64,000 bases of DNA from Pedobacter jejuensis (GCF_003725795.1 NZ_RBEE01000023.1:310001-374000); one strand, 5' to 3'. Numbered from the stretch's first letter, positions 34,817 to 44,424 are shown. Made by a program: numbers and translations. Notes: generated by a model from the sequence alone, not told the origin.

Positions 34817-35676
34817 ATGATAAACTACAATCCCAAAGATTGGTTCACATTTATATTTCATGTTCATAAAGGCGATACTATACGCAAGCTTTGGCCTTTA
34901 ATGCTAGTGTTTCCATCTTTTCAGCTTTTGTTGCCTTTTTGGAATTAAATGTATTTAAATTATCAAAGAGCGATTATGTTAGCAATATTGGCATGATGCA
35001 TAGTTTGCTTGGTTTTGTAATCTCCATGTTGCTTGTCTTTAGAACCAATACCTCGTACGATAGATGGTGGGACGGACGAAAACTTTTAGGTTCACTTACA
35101 AATGTTAGTCGCAACTTTGCAATGAAAATTAAAGCGTTAAAGCTTAGTGATGATGATGTTCGGTTTTTTGAATATGGCATTCCTAAATATGCTTTTGCAT
35201 TAAAAGAACATTTAAGAGAAAAACTTTATTTCGGTAAAAATAGTTTTCTTATAGAAGTTGAAGCTGGTAAACACATACCAAATCAAATTGCTAGCAGCAT
35301 GATTTCAAGATTATATGATTTGACTTCTAAAGGTCTAATTTCCCAGGAGCAACTGATCGTTTTAACCAATGATGTGAATCAATTCACCGATATATGCGGA
35401 GGATGTGAACGCATTAAAAATACACCAATTCCATTTTCGTATAGCGCCTTTATAAAGAAATTTATTTTTATATATGTGCTCACCATTCCAATTGGATGGG
35501 TATTTAGTTTAGGATATTATTTGGTGCTAATTGTTCCCTTTATCCTATATGTATTAGCAAGTTTGGAGCTGATAGCTGAAGAAATAGAAAACCCATTTGG
35601 TGAAGATGCAAACGATTTACCAGTAGATCAAATTTGCAATAATATTGAGAAACATGTTGAGGAAATTTTAAGCTAA
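34817..35676 (+). CDS. Bestrophin-family ion channel, frameshifted near its start
   Basis: The family-like N-terminus starts at ATG 34817 ('MINYNPKDWFTFIFHVHKG', 'DTIRKLWPLMLVF'), but that frame meets TAA after about 40 codons. The remainder, 'SIFSAFVAFLELNVFKLSK' onward, continues in the frame one base back. One base therefore seems missing within ~34905-34920. The long frame alone opens only at TTG 34891 (261 residues). 'MHSLLGFVISMLLVFRTNTSYDRWW' is the bestrophin core, and membrane helices and 'EEIENPFGEDANDLP' follow. It may be a sequencing error, recent mutation or shortened protein. It overlaps the HDAC gene by one base. Confidence 0.8.
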
Positions 35677-36578
35677 TGATTAAAATAGCATGGAATCCAT
35701 TATATGCTCATCCGCTGCCTGAAGGTCATAGATTTCCTATGTTAAAATACGGACTGATTCCTGGCCAACTGCTGCATGAGGGAACTATAGTACAAGAAAA
35801 TTTGTTTAGCCCGGAAATTATTGACGAGGATCTTATACTTTCAACCCATTCAAAAGATTACTGGCAACGCGTTAGAGATTTAGAATTATCACCACAAGAA
35901 CAAAGAAGAATAGGTTTTCCTTTAAATGCTGAGCTTGTAGAACGCGAACGTAGAATTACTCAAGGCACAATAGACGGAGCTAAATTTGCGGTTCAAAACG
36001 GGGTTGCTTTTAATGTAGCTGGTGGAACACATCATTCAGGTACAAATTGGGGTGAAGGATTTTGCATATTAAATGACCAAGCAGTTGCATCCAACTACTT
36101 GCTAAATAATAATTTATCACATAGCATCTTAATTATTGATTTAGATGTACACCAAGGAAATGGAACTGCGGAAATTTTTAAAAATGAAAGCCGGGTTTTT
36201 ACGTTTTCAATGCATGGCGATAAAAATTTTCCTTTCAGAAAGGAAGTTTCAAGTTTAGATGTTCCTTTAAATGATGGTATTGGTGATGAAGAATATTTAT
36301 CCTTGTTAGAACAGAATTTACAGTTAGCTTTTGCAAAGTCGCAACCTGATTTTGTTTTTTATTTGGCTGGGGTTGACGTGCTTTCGACTGATAAGCTTGG
36401 GAAGTTATCTTTAACTAAAGCTGGATGCAAGGAACGTGATAGGCTTGTGCTTCAGTATTGTAAAACAAAAAATCTACCATTGCAAATAAGCATGGGTGGT
36501 GGTTATTCTGCAGATATTAAAGATATTGTGGATGCGCATTGCAATACATACAGATTAGCGTTTGGTTTATTCGAATAA
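35676..36578 (+). CDS. HDAC-superfamily deacetylase/amidohydrolase
   Basis: 300 residues. The arginase/HDAC fold motifs are 'AGGTHHSGTNWGEGFCILND', with the tandem catalytic His pair, 'ILIIDLDVHQGNGTAEIF' with zinc ligands Asp and His, and 'YLAGVDVLSTDKLGKLSLT' with the third ligand. 'ISMGGGYSADIKDIVDAH' ends the core. Bacterial relatives deacetylate acetylpolyamines, acetoin-related targets or other acylamides. Its ATG overlaps the bestrophin stop (TAATG), so it is in the kynU unit. An N-formyl or N-acyl kynurenine-type substrate is an untested idea. Confidence 0.9.
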   Translation: MIKIAWNPLYAHPLPEGHRFPMLKYGLIPGQLLHEGTIVQENLFSPEIIDEDLILSTHSKDYWQRVRDLELSPQEQRRIGFPLNAELVERERRITQGTIDGAKFAVQNGVAFNVAGGTHHSGTNWGEGFCILNDQAVASNYLLNNNLSHSILIIDLDVHQGNGTAEIFKNESRVFTFSMHGDKNFPFRKEVSSLDVPLNDGIGDEEYLSLLEQNLQLAFAKSQPDFVFYLAGVDVLSTDKLGKLSLTKAGCKERDRLVLQYCKTKNLPLQISMGGGYSADIKDIVDAHCNTYRLAFGLFE

Positions 36579-36600
36579 AACCGAAGGCTAAAATTTTGTT

Positions 36601-36608
36601 TATCTTCG
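36601..36608 (+). promoter_or_regulatory. -7 box of pseudouridine synthase gene (TATCTTCG)
   Basis: A TAnnTTCG variant ending 4 bases before the ATG at 36613. It predicts a leaderless transcript. Confidence 0.45.
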
Positions 36609-36612
36609 CCGA

Positions 36613-37296
36613 ATGTTGGAGATTATTTATGAGGATGAACATTTAATTGCTATAAATAAACCTCATGGTTTATTGGTACATCAATCATCTATTGCCAGAG
36701 ATGCAACTGAATTTGCACTTCAAATGCTTCGTGACCAAGTTGGTAAAAAAGTAAGTCCGGTTCATAGGCTAGACAGAAAGACTAGCGGTATCTTATTATT
36801 TGCTTTTGATAAAGAATCCGAAATCGCTATGCAACAGCAATTTATGAATGCAGAAACTGCTAAAAAATACCTAGCTATTTTGAGAGGTTTTGCACCAGCT
36901 TCAATGGATATTGACTATCCTCTAGCAAAAGAAAATGGCACCTTACAGGATGCTTACACATCTTTTAAGACAATACAAACCGCCGAAATTGATGTACCAT
37001 TTGGTAAACACAGCACTTCCAGGTATTCTCTTGTGGAGGCAGCACCAAAAACTGGCAGAATGCATCAGTTAAGAAAACATTTTAGTCATATTCTTCATCC
37101 AATTATTGGCGACAGAACTCATGGTTGCAATAAGCAAAATAAGTTTTTTTTAGAACAGTGGAATATGAGTACAATGTTATTACATGCTTCTGAATTAAGT
37201 TTCACACATCCAAAAACTTCAGTAAGAATAAACTTAAAGGCAGATTTGCACGACGAATTTAAAAGGGTCGTGGAAATTATGAAATTTAGCCTTTAG
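36613..37296 (+). CDS. RluA-family pseudouridine synthase, TruC-like
   Basis: 227 residues. The catalytic motif is 'VHRLDRKTSGILLFA', with the Asp nucleophile in HRLDRKTSG. 'DEHLIAINKPHGLLVHQSS' and 'TGRMHQLRKHFSHILHPIIGD' fit the family. The short length and absence of an S4 domain suggest a TruC-type enzyme (tRNA U65) rather than RluA/RluD, but this is inferred. It has its own promoter box and is probably separate from the kynU operon. Confidence 0.92.
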   Translation: MLEIIYEDEHLIAINKPHGLLVHQSSIARDATEFALQMLRDQVGKKVSPVHRLDRKTSGILLFAFDKESEIAMQQQFMNAETAKKYLAILRGFAPASMDIDYPLAKENGTLQDAYTSFKTIQTAEIDVPFGKHSTSRYSLVEAAPKTGRMHQLRKHFSHILHPIIGDRTHGCNKQNKFFLEQWNMSTMLLHASELSFTHPKTSVRINLKADLHDEFKRVVEIMKFSL

Positions 37297-37334
37297 CACA
37301 ATTTTTACCTCATAAATCTGTTTATAAATCATCC

Positions 37335-38069
37335 ATGAATAAATACTTACGATTAATTTTTCCTGCTCTAGTACTCTTTGCCAGCAGTTGTTCTTCAGTT
37401 TACATGCCAAATGTACCAAATACACCAATGCTTAGTCAGCAAGGAGAATTTAGTGGCGGCGGACATATTTCACTTAAAGGTAATGCTAGTATTAATGGTG
37501 CTTATGCCGTTTCAAATCATGTTGGAGTGCTATTTAGTGGCTCTAAAATGAGTAATGATAGAAAAGGGAAAGATTTTGACCATAAACTGATTGAGATTGG
37601 AGGTGGTTATTTTGATACTTTTGGACCAGATAATAACCGTATTATTGAGATTTATGCAGGTGTAGGAAAGGGATGGAGTGATATCACTTATAGAGATTAT
37701 AAAAACGACATTTTAATAAGCAACGAAAAGCAGGAAGTTGATTACAGGAAGGCCTTTTTACAAGTAAATTATAGCTCAAAAAAGAAAAATAATTTTAGAA
37801 TTTTTGGTACAGATTTTCCTATAAACTATGGAACGGCGCTAAGAATCAGTCATTTAACCATGGATAGATTTTTTATCAATGGCGTTGTACAACCTAAAGA
37901 GGATAATGTATTTTTCGAGCCTATTTTCTTCACGCGTATGGGTTTGAATAAGAATATACAACTTCAATATACTACGAGCAGTAATATCGGTTTAAAAAGC
38001 AGAAAATATATGTCTGCAGGTAATTCTATTTTTACTATCGGTGTAGTAGTTAATGTTGGAGGCAAATAA
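37335..38069 (+). CDS. Lipoprotein with outer-membrane-like beta pattern
   Basis: 244 residues. The lipobox is near 'LFASSC' (Cys ~19), then 'SSVYMPNVPNTPMLSQQGEF'. Alternating beta segments with Gly-turns follow ('GGGHISLKGNASINGAYAV', 'IEIGGGYFDTFG', 'IEIYAGVGKGWSDITY', 'IQLQYTTSSNIGLKSRK'), ending 'FTIGVVVNVGGK'. It resembles small outer-membrane beta-barrel-like lipoproteins of Bacteroidota. Function unknown. Confidence 0.8.
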   Translation: MNKYLRLIFPALVLFASSCSSVYMPNVPNTPMLSQQGEFSGGGHISLKGNASINGAYAVSNHVGVLFSGSKMSNDRKGKDFDHKLIEIGGGYFDTFGPDNNRIIEIYAGVGKGWSDITYRDYKNDILISNEKQEVDYRKAFLQVNYSSKKKNNFRIFGTDFPINYGTALRISHLTMDRFFINGVVQPKEDNVFFEPIFFTRMGLNKNIQLQYTTSSNIGLKSRKYMSAGNSIFTIGVVVNVGGK

Positions 38070-38092
38070 GTTCAAACGACTTTTAACTACTC

Positions 38093-39472
38093 TTAAACCA
38101 GTTCATTTGATTGAACCTTCGAGTTCAAAGATTTTGTTTTACTTTGAAATCTAAAAAATAATAGGATAGAGGCTGTTAACAATCCAAAGGTTAATCCATA
38201 CCAGATTCCATTAACACCCAATCCAAATTTAAAGCCCAGCAAATAGCCAACAGGAATACCAACAACCCAATACGCTAAGAACGTGATGAATGTTGGAATG
38301 TTTACATCACCCAAACCTCTTAAAACTCCTAATCCCACAACCTGTGTTCCATCAAATAATTGGAAAAAACCGGCAATAATTAATAATTGGGCGGCGATTT
38401 GTACTACTTTTAAATCTTCCGTATAAATAAATGGCATTATGTTATGCGCAACAACGAATAGTATTGCTGTACAACTCATAAACAACAAAATCACATGATA
38501 GCTGGCAATAGCCGATTTACGTAAATCATCAAAATTATTTCTTCCTAAGTTGTTTCCTGTTTTAATTGTTGCTGCAGATGCAACACCGCTTGCAATCATG
38601 TAAGTCATTGCGGCCAAACTAATTGCAATTTGATGTGCGGCTTGCTCGGTTTCTCCAATTGTACCGATTAAAATAGCTGCACCACTAAAGGCACTAATCT
38701 CAAAAGAATATTGTAAAGCTACCGGAGCACCTATTTTAATAATTTTAACTGCACTATCTTTATCGATAAATGTGGCCTTAAACGAAATCAAATATTTTTT
38801 AAAGTTGTTAGATTTCAGCACGTAAAATCCCATTACAGTTGCCATCAAAATTCTATCGATAAGCGTACTCCAACCAACACCACTTACACCCATTGATTGA
38901 ATACCGAACATCCCTTTTACGAAAATAATTCCTAAAATAATATTGATGGCATTTCCCCAGATTGAAATATACATGGCTTGTTTTGTAAAGCCAAGTCCTT
39001 CTGCAAATTGCTTAAAGGTTTGAAATATTAACAATGGAATAATTGAAACTGAAAGCAAACCTAAATAAGGTTTAGCGTATTTTACTACGGCCGGAGTTTG
39101 ATTAATATTATCAATGACCAACAAAACACCAAAGTGAACGATTGCATAAAGAAATATGCCGACAATAATATTTATGATTAAACTACTGGATAAAAGCTTG
39201 CCGCATTCTTCATAGTTTTTGCGACCATTTTCTTGAGCAATTAAGGGTGTTAAGCCATAAGAAATGCCTAAGCCAGTTACCAAAATAAGGATAAAAATGC
39301 TATTCACTAAAGAAACAGCTGCAAGTTGAGTGGTATCAGTAAAATGCCCAACGATAACACTATCTGCCATTTGAACCAAGGTATGTCCAATTTGTGAACC
39401 AACAATTGGTAAGGCTAAATGAAGATTTTCTTTATAATAGGGCTTATATTTGGCGTAGATGGTAGCGAGCAT
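38093..39472 (-). CDS. MATE-family efflux transporter
   Basis: 459 residues with 12 membrane helices. 'ALPIVGSQIGHTLVQMADSVIVGHF' is the N-terminal MATE motif, and the second half has 'APVALQYSFEISAFSGAAILIGTIGETEQAAHQIA'. It is close to NorM/DinF-type exporters that move cationic drugs or metabolites with Na+ or H+. The substrate cannot be told. Single gene. Confidence 0.93.
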   Translation of the reverse strand: MLATIYAKYKPYYKENLHLALPIVGSQIGHTLVQMADSVIVGHFTDTTQLAAVSLVNSIFILILVTGLGISYGLTPLIAQENGRKNYEECGKLLSSSLIINIIVGIFLYAIVHFGVLLVIDNINQTPAVVKYAKPYLGLLSVSIIPLLIFQTFKQFAEGLGFTKQAMYISIWGNAINIILGIIFVKGMFGIQSMGVSGVGWSTLIDRILMATVMGFYVLKSNNFKKYLISFKATFIDKDSAVKIIKIGAPVALQYSFEISAFSGAAILIGTIGETEQAAHQIAISLAAMTYMIASGVASAATIKTGNNLGRNNFDDLRKSAIASYHVILLFMSCTAILFVVAHNIMPFIYTEDLKVVQIAAQLLIIAGFFQLFDGTQVVGLGVLRGLGDVNIPTFITFLAYWVVGIPVGYLLGFKFGLGVNGIWYGLTFGLLTASILLFFRFQSKTKSLNSKVQSNELV

Positions 39473-39594
39473 AGGAATGCAAAGTTCGGATTTTTAATCC
39501 TAAAATGTTCATTTCGTACTATCTTTTGCTAAATCTATATAAGTTTTTGCCAATTTTCGAATATTTATTCCTTATGAATAAATTGGTTAAAAAT

Positions 39595-40224
39595 CTATTT
39601 CACGGCTGTAAAATATTCTTCTTTCTCGGTTGTATTAGTTCTAATTACGTTAGTTAAAATCAAATTGACTAATATTTTTTGTGCTTTTCGATAAGAACAG
39701 CGCAAAAGTTTTGAGAACTCTTTAAGCGTTACTTTTTCATGCTCATCTAAATATTGCAATAGCTTTTTCTCGTTATCAGAATAGGAGATAAGTACACCTG
39801 AATTTTTATGGTCTTGTTTTAAAACTTCCAATATTATTCTGCTTGCCAAAACACTTTTATCATCAATCCTAATGTATGCCCACCATTTTTTATTATCGTC
39901 TAAAGCATAATGTGGTTTGGTATCGCTTTCAGGAATATTAACCACCAAAACCAGTTTGTCATCAACATAAATTTCTTCGAAGGAAGGTTCTATTGCTGGT
40001 TTGCAAAATTGATGTGCAGAAGTAAGTATCATGTATTTTTCTTCTTCTTCTGATTTTACGCCTTTAATTGTTCCATCATCGGCTACGCCAACTAAAAGTT
40101 TACCACCTTTATTATTTGCAAAAGCTACGAGGCTTTTTGCAATTTTTTCGGTATTGGTTATGGTTTTCTTAAAATCGAGCCTAACACCTTCGCCTTGCAA
40201 AATCAAACTTTTTATACTGGGCAT
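39595..40224 (-). CDS. AlbA_2 (Schlafen-like) DNA-binding regulator
   Basis: 209 residues. The N-terminal AlbA_2/AAA_4 domain has 'EGVRLDFKKTITNTEKIAKSLVAFANNKGGKLLVGVADDG', given here in part as 'LDFKKT' and 'FANNKGGKLLVGV'. The middle carries 'YIRIDDKSVLASRIIL'. The C-terminus has a winged-helix-like 'KKLLQYLDEHEKVTLKEF' and a 'CSYRKAQKILVNLI' region. It is probably a DNA/nucleotide-binding regulator. It follows the DUF4442 gene by 8 bases on the same strand. Confidence 0.85.
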   Translation of the reverse strand: MPSIKSLILQGEGVRLDFKKTITNTEKIAKSLVAFANNKGGKLLVGVADDGTIKGVKSEEEEKYMILTSAHQFCKPAIEPSFEEIYVDDKLVLVVNIPESDTKPHYALDDNKKWWAYIRIDDKSVLASRIILEVLKQDHKNSGVLISYSDNEKKLLQYLDEHEKVTLKEFSKLLRCSYRKAQKILVNLILTNVIRTNTTEKEEYFTAVK

Positions 40225-40232
40225 AAAACATC

Positions 40233-40718
40233 TTAATAAGCAACCGTTGGCGTTTCGCCCTGGTGCAGGTTACGGATATAAACTTCATTCATTACGGTAG
40301 CACAAAGCTCACCGCTTTTATTTGTAATTTCCATTGGGTATGCTTTTACAAACTTACCAACTGTTTTTAATGCCAATTCGGCTTCTGCAATCATTTCATC
40401 AGTAACATTTATTGTAAAATACAAATGTTCCCGACCAGGTTTTAAATATTGTATCGAAGCACTTTTTAACCAAACCCTAACTTTTAAACCTCTACGTTGC
40501 ATTAACTGGTCGAACAATAACGCATAAAATGGATCTGTAGCGGCATATATAGTTCCACCAAAGATAGAGCCGTTGTAATTTTTGTTTAAAAAGCTTTTGC
40601 TAATTCTTACTGTAGCAGTTTTAAATTCATTCTCAAATTTTTGTACCCAAATGCGCTGAAAAAATAAGGGTGGATATAAGCGCATGACCCATTTTAAAGT
40701 ATTTTGAGAAATAATCAT
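40233..40718 (-). CDS. DUF4442 hot-dog fold thioesterase-like protein
   Basis: 161 residues. The hot-dog signature 'NGSIFGGTIYAATDPFYALL' is followed by 'VWLKSASIQYLKPGREHLYF' and 'AYPMEITNKSGELCATVMNEVYIR'. It is related to acyl-CoA thioesterases. The catalytic residues of known subfamilies are not certain here. It is operonic with the AlbA gene 8 bases downstream. Confidence 0.88.
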   Translation of the reverse strand: MIISQNTLKWVMRLYPPLFFQRIWVQKFENEFKTATVRISKSFLNKNYNGSIFGGTIYAATDPFYALLFDQLMQRRGLKVRVWLKSASIQYLKPGREHLYFTINVTDEMIAEAELALKTVGKFVKAYPMEITNKSGELCATVMNEVYIRNLHQGETPTVAY

Positions 40719-41031
40719 ATATCACTAATATCAGAAAGATTTACCACCTTTTAAAGTTTTAACTTCGATGATTTAGTAATATTTTGGTAATTAAGGTTTG
40801 AACTGTAAAGATTGTAATTTCCTTGTTTAATGTAATTTATAATTATCTCTTTTTACAAAATTTACCATTTACACTGGTATCATCTGTAATTTAGGCGCTA
40901 AAAATGAGAAAATTTATTTTTATAATTACCTGTCCATCTGTTAGTTAATCACCAATTTTATTATTTTTTATCAAATAATTAAAACCAAATCATGCTAAGG
41001 TTGTTGCTTACTGTATATAACAATTAAAACT
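40719..41031. other. AT-rich gap with no gene seen
   Basis: A 313-base gap between the divergent DUF4442 and small-lipoprotein genes. It is AT-rich, and I find no tRNA, hairpin terminator, riboswitch or convincing TAnnTTTG box. It presumably carries the two divergent promoters. Confidence 0.5.
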
Positions 41032-41256
41032 ATGAAAAAATTAATCTTAAGTCTTGCGTTTGCTGGCTCTCTGATGATAGCCACTTCAGCATGCAATTCG
41101 TCTAAAAATATGGCTGGTTCAACAGACAGTACAACGACGGATTCAACAGCAACTACAACAACTCCGATGGATACAGCAAAAACTACAACAACTCCACCGG
41201 ACACTACAAAAACAACAATGCCACCTGATACAACAAAGAAAATGCCTCCAATGTAG
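41032..41256 (+). CDS. Small Thr/Asp/Pro-rich lipoprotein
   Basis: 74 residues. The signal peptide has its lipobox at 'ATSAC' (Cys21). The mature part has Thr/Asp/Pro repeats ('DSTTTDSTATTTTPMDTAKT', then 'TTTPPDTTKTTMPPDTTKKMPP'). It is probably a disordered envelope lipoprotein. Short Bacteroidota lipoproteins of this kind are common and uncharacterised. It is followed by a terminator. Confidence 0.8.
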   Translation: MKKLILSLAFAGSLMIATSACNSSKNMAGSTDSTTTDSTATTTTPMDTAKTTTTPPDTTKTTMPPDTTKKMPPM

Positions 41257-41263
41257 GTAACTG

Positions 41264-41298
41264 AAAGCCACTCTTCACCAAGAGTGGCTTTTATTTTT
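41264..41298 (+). terminator. Intrinsic terminator
   Basis: Stem AAAGCCACTCTT-CACC-AAGAGTGGCTTT with a T-rich tail. Confidence 0.88.
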
Positions 41299-41358
41299 AT
41301 AATCTATTTTATTTATTTGTGCTTATTTGTACTTTCAGGCAATTAAACCAAATATTAA

Positions 41359-42591
41359 ATGGATACCCAAATCAAAACAAACAATCGTAATGTCGTTTTC
41401 TTAGTTATTGTAGCTGCTCTAGGCTATTTTGTAGATATTTACGATCTTGTTTTATTCTCCGTTGTTCGCGTACAAAGCTTGACAGAAATCGGTGTCCCAG
41501 CTGATAGAATGCAGGCAGACGGGTTTACCATTATCAATTCTCAAATGTTTGGCCTCTTATTAGGTGGAATACTTTGGGGCATTTTGGGTGATAAACTCGG
41601 TCGCATTAAAGTTCTTTTCGGTTCAATTCTTTTATATTCTTTAGCAAATATTGCAAATGGTTTTGTTGACTCTGTAAATAGTTATGCAATTATTCGTTTC
41701 ATCGCAGGTATTGGCTTAGCTGGTGAACTTGGCGCTGGAATTACGCTCGTTGCCGAAACAATGGATAAAGAAAAACGTGGTTATGGAACTATGGTTGTGG
41801 GTGCCATTGGTTTATTGGGCGCTGCAGTAGCTGCCACCGTAGCATCGGATTATACCTGGCAAACTTCTTATTTTGTAGGAGGCGGAATGGGTTTAGCCCT
41901 TTTACTGTTACGCGTTGGTACTTTTGAATCAGGTATGTTTAAGCATGCTGCAAATCAATCAGAAATTTCAAAAGGAAATATTTTCATTCTTTTTAATAAT
42001 AGAAAGCGATTCTTGAAATATCTGTATTGTATTTTGATTGGTATTCCGCTGTGGTTTGTTGTTGGTATACTAGTGACTTTAGCTCCGGAATTTGGGAAAG
42101 CTCTTGGAGCAACCGAGCCGTTAAAGGCAGGAACTGGCATTATGTTTACTTATTTTGGTATAGCAATTGGCGATGTGGTAACCGGTTTTCTATCACAAAT
42201 GTTAAAATCAAGGAGAAAAACAGTATTTATTTTTCATTTACTGTCTGTTGTGAGTGTTATCGTTTATCTAACTAGTTATGGTTTAAATAGTTCATCTTTC
42301 ATTTGGATTTGCTTATTCATGGGTTTTTCTGTGGGTTATTGGGCAACTTTTGTAACCATTGCATCAGAACAGTTTGGAACAAACATTCGGGCGACTGTAA
42401 CTACAACTGCACCGAATTTTGTAAGGGGTGCGCTCATTCCAATGACGATCCTTTTCGAATATTTATCAGAAAAATACAGTTTAATAACTGCAGGTTATCT
42501 TGTCATGGCGATCTTAACCATCATTGCTATTTTTGGACTAAGTCAGCTAAAAGAAAGCTTCAATAAAGATTTAGATTATTTAGAAGAATAA
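41359..42591 (+). CDS. MFS transporter
   Basis: 410 residues with about 12 membrane helices. 'GYFVDIYDLVLFSVVRVQ' is the start and 'GGILWGILGDKLGRIKVLFG' carries the MFS motif A (GDKLGR). 'YAIIRFIAGIGLAGELGAGI' and 'WATFVTIASEQFGTNIRATV' fit the sugar/organic-acid type MFS group. The substrate is not determinable. It has its own unit between the lipoprotein and hemF. Confidence 0.9.
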   Translation: MDTQIKTNNRNVVFLVIVAALGYFVDIYDLVLFSVVRVQSLTEIGVPADRMQADGFTIINSQMFGLLLGGILWGILGDKLGRIKVLFGSILLYSLANIANGFVDSVNSYAIIRFIAGIGLAGELGAGITLVAETMDKEKRGYGTMVVGAIGLLGAAVAATVASDYTWQTSYFVGGGMGLALLLLRVGTFESGMFKHAANQSEISKGNIFILFNNRKRFLKYLYCILIGIPLWFVVGILVTLAPEFGKALGATEPLKAGTGIMFTYFGIAIGDVVTGFLSQMLKSRRKTVFIFHLLSVVSVIVYLTSYGLNSSSFIWICLFMGFSVGYWATFVTIASEQFGTNIRATVTTTAPNFVRGALIPMTILFEYLSEKYSLITAGYLVMAILTIIAIFGLSQLKESFNKDLDYLEE

Positions 42592-42706
42592 TCGCTGATC
42601 CTAAAAGAGATGTAAATCTTTAATGTCAACAAAATGTACTATAAAAACTTAAATAAGATAAGCTCTATTATTAGCTTTAAATTTGATTTGAATTAAGAAT
42701 TTGACC

Positions 42707-43600
42707 ATGTTTAAGGAAGAAGTAGCAGAGCGATATAAGCAAATACAAGATGAAATTTGCAGAGGATTAGAAATTGCAGATGGCAAAGGAAAATTTGAAG
42801 AGGAAGTTTGGGAGAGAAATGGTGGGGGAGGTGGCCGTACCAGAATTATGCAAAATGGTGCAATAATAGAAAAAGGCGGTGTAAATTTTTCTGCAGTTCA
42901 TGGCAAATTGCCTGACGCTATAAAAAAGGCTTTTAACGTAACGGAAGAAGATTTTTTTGCTACGGGTGTTTCCATTGTAATTCATCCAAATCATCCTTTA
43001 GTTCCAATAATTCATATGAATATTCGATATTTTGAATTGAATGAAGAAACAAGATGGTTTGGTGGCGGAATTGATTTGACACCTCATTATGTTTTTGAAA
43101 ATGATGCTCGTTTTTTCCATCATAAATTAAAACAAGCCTGTGATGATTTCAATCCAGAATTTTATTCGAAATTCAAAAGCCAGGCTGATGAATATTTTTT
43201 TATTAAGCACCGTGAAGAAACCCGCGGTATTGGTGGAATATTTTATGATAGATTGAAGCCAGATAATACCAACTTATCTTGGCAAGATATTTTAGATTTT
43301 TCAATCAATATTGGTGAGACATTTTTGCCAATTTACACTGAACTAATTGACAGAAACCGAGATAAAGATTTTACTGAAATACAAAAGGAATGGCAATATC
43401 AGCGTCGTAGCCGATATGTAGAATTTAATTTGGTTTACGATTCTGGAACAAAATTCGGTTTAGAAACCAACGGACGAATTGAATCTATTTTGATGAGTTT
43501 GCCACCACAGGCAAATTGGGGCTATAATGTTCAGCCAGAAATAAATTCTGATGAGTTTATAACACAACAATGGCTTAAAAAAGGAATTAACTGGATCTAA
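42707..43600 (+). CDS. hemF: Oxygen-dependent coproporphyrinogen III oxidase
   Basis: 297 residues from ATG 42707. The TTG at 42701 only adds two residues. The family blocks are 'WERNGGGGGRTRIMQNG', 'KGGVNFSAVHG', 'VSIVIHPNHPLVPIIHMNIRYF', 'RWFGGGIDLTPHYVFENDARFFH' (given in part) and 'ETRGIGGIFYD', then 'RRSRYVEFNLVYDSGT'. It converts coproporphyrinogen III to protoporphyrinogen IX in heme synthesis. No other hem gene is adjacent. Its 3' end overlaps convergent nfi by four bases. Confidence 0.97.
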   Translation: MFKEEVAERYKQIQDEICRGLEIADGKGKFEEEVWERNGGGGGRTRIMQNGAIIEKGGVNFSAVHGKLPDAIKKAFNVTEEDFFATGVSIVIHPNHPLVPIIHMNIRYFELNEETRWFGGGIDLTPHYVFENDARFFHHKLKQACDDFNPEFYSKFKSQADEYFFIKHREETRGIGGIFYDRLKPDNTNLSWQDILDFSINIGETFLPIYTELIDRNRDKDFTEIQKEWQYQRRSRYVEFNLVYDSGTKFGLETNGRIESILMSLPPQANWGYNVQPEINSDEFITQQWLKKGINWI

Positions 43601-44295
43601 AATAAAGTTAAAGGCTGATTTACTTTATGGAATCCGGCCTTTAATTTTCCTATTCGGAAATCGTTTACGATTTCATGAGCTAATCTTGTTGGTTCAGGAA
43701 TTCGATAATTTCCAATACATTTTTTCATTACATCAAGCGATTGGTGTTGCGTAATTAAATGGCCAGCTGAAATATAAACTGGCGCACAGTTATCTTTTGT
43801 TCTAAGTGCAAAACCTAATAATTCTTGATTACTTTTAATTTCTGTTGCACTGTATTTTGCTTTTTCAGGAATATGATTTTCTCCATATAAGATGCTTTTG
43901 GCACAACCTATAGTGGATTGATTTGCTAAAACTCCGAAATGTGAAGCAACACCCATGCGCCTTGGATGTAAAATCCCATTTCCATCTAAAACAACAACGC
44001 TGGGTTTATCCAGAATTAAATCCCAAACTTTTAATAATGCCGGAACTTCTCTAAATCCCAAAAATCCTGGCTCGTGTGGAAACGTAGTTTCAAAACTTTC
44101 TATTGCATAATTTATAAGCTTAAGTTCTGGGTAACTTAAAATAACAATTCCTGCATACATGGTTGTACTGCCTTTATCAAATGATATATCAGCGCCAGCA
44201 ATCGTTGCAATATTGTTCACTGGGATAAAACTCAAGTGCTTGGCAAGATCGTTTTGTAATTGAATCGCATCAGCAAAAGAAAAATTATCGTACAT
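43597..44295 (-). CDS. nfi: Endonuclease V
   Basis: 232 residues. The catalytic metal ligands D36 in 'GADISF', E83 in 'FREVPAL' and D104 in 'LDGNGILHPRRMGVASHFG' match T. maritima D43, E89 and D110. It nicks DNA near deoxyinosine from adenine deamination. Its end overlaps hemF by 4 bases in convergent orientation, with no terminator visible between them. Confidence 0.95.
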   Translation of the reverse strand: MYDNFSFADAIQLQNDLAKHLSFIPVNNIATIAGADISFDKGSTTMYAGIVILSYPELKLINYAIESFETTFPHEPGFLGFREVPALLKVWDLILDKPSVVVLDGNGILHPRRMGVASHFGVLANQSTIGCAKSILYGENHIPEKAKYSATEIKSNQELLGFALRTKDNCAPVYISAGHLITQHQSLDVMKKCIGNYRIPEPTRLAHEIVNDFRIGKLKAGFHKVNQPLTLF

Positions 44296-44424
44296 ATTTA
44301 GATAACCTTATTATGTAATAAAAAGTTTAAGTCTGGTGGTACAAAAATTAAATGATTTGTCTTATAATTAATATTATGTTAAGTTGTATATTTTAAAACC
44401 CCTATCTTAACTATTTCGGTATTG

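Noticed and set aside
34900..34925. Programmed -1 frameshift in the bestrophin gene
   Set aside because: No X-XXY-YYZ slippery heptamer in the correct phase and no obvious downstream pseudoknot. A base loss is simpler.
40995..41204. Antisense ORF across the small lipoprotein
   Set aside because: Val-rich shadow of the Thr-rich lipoprotein codons on the other strand.
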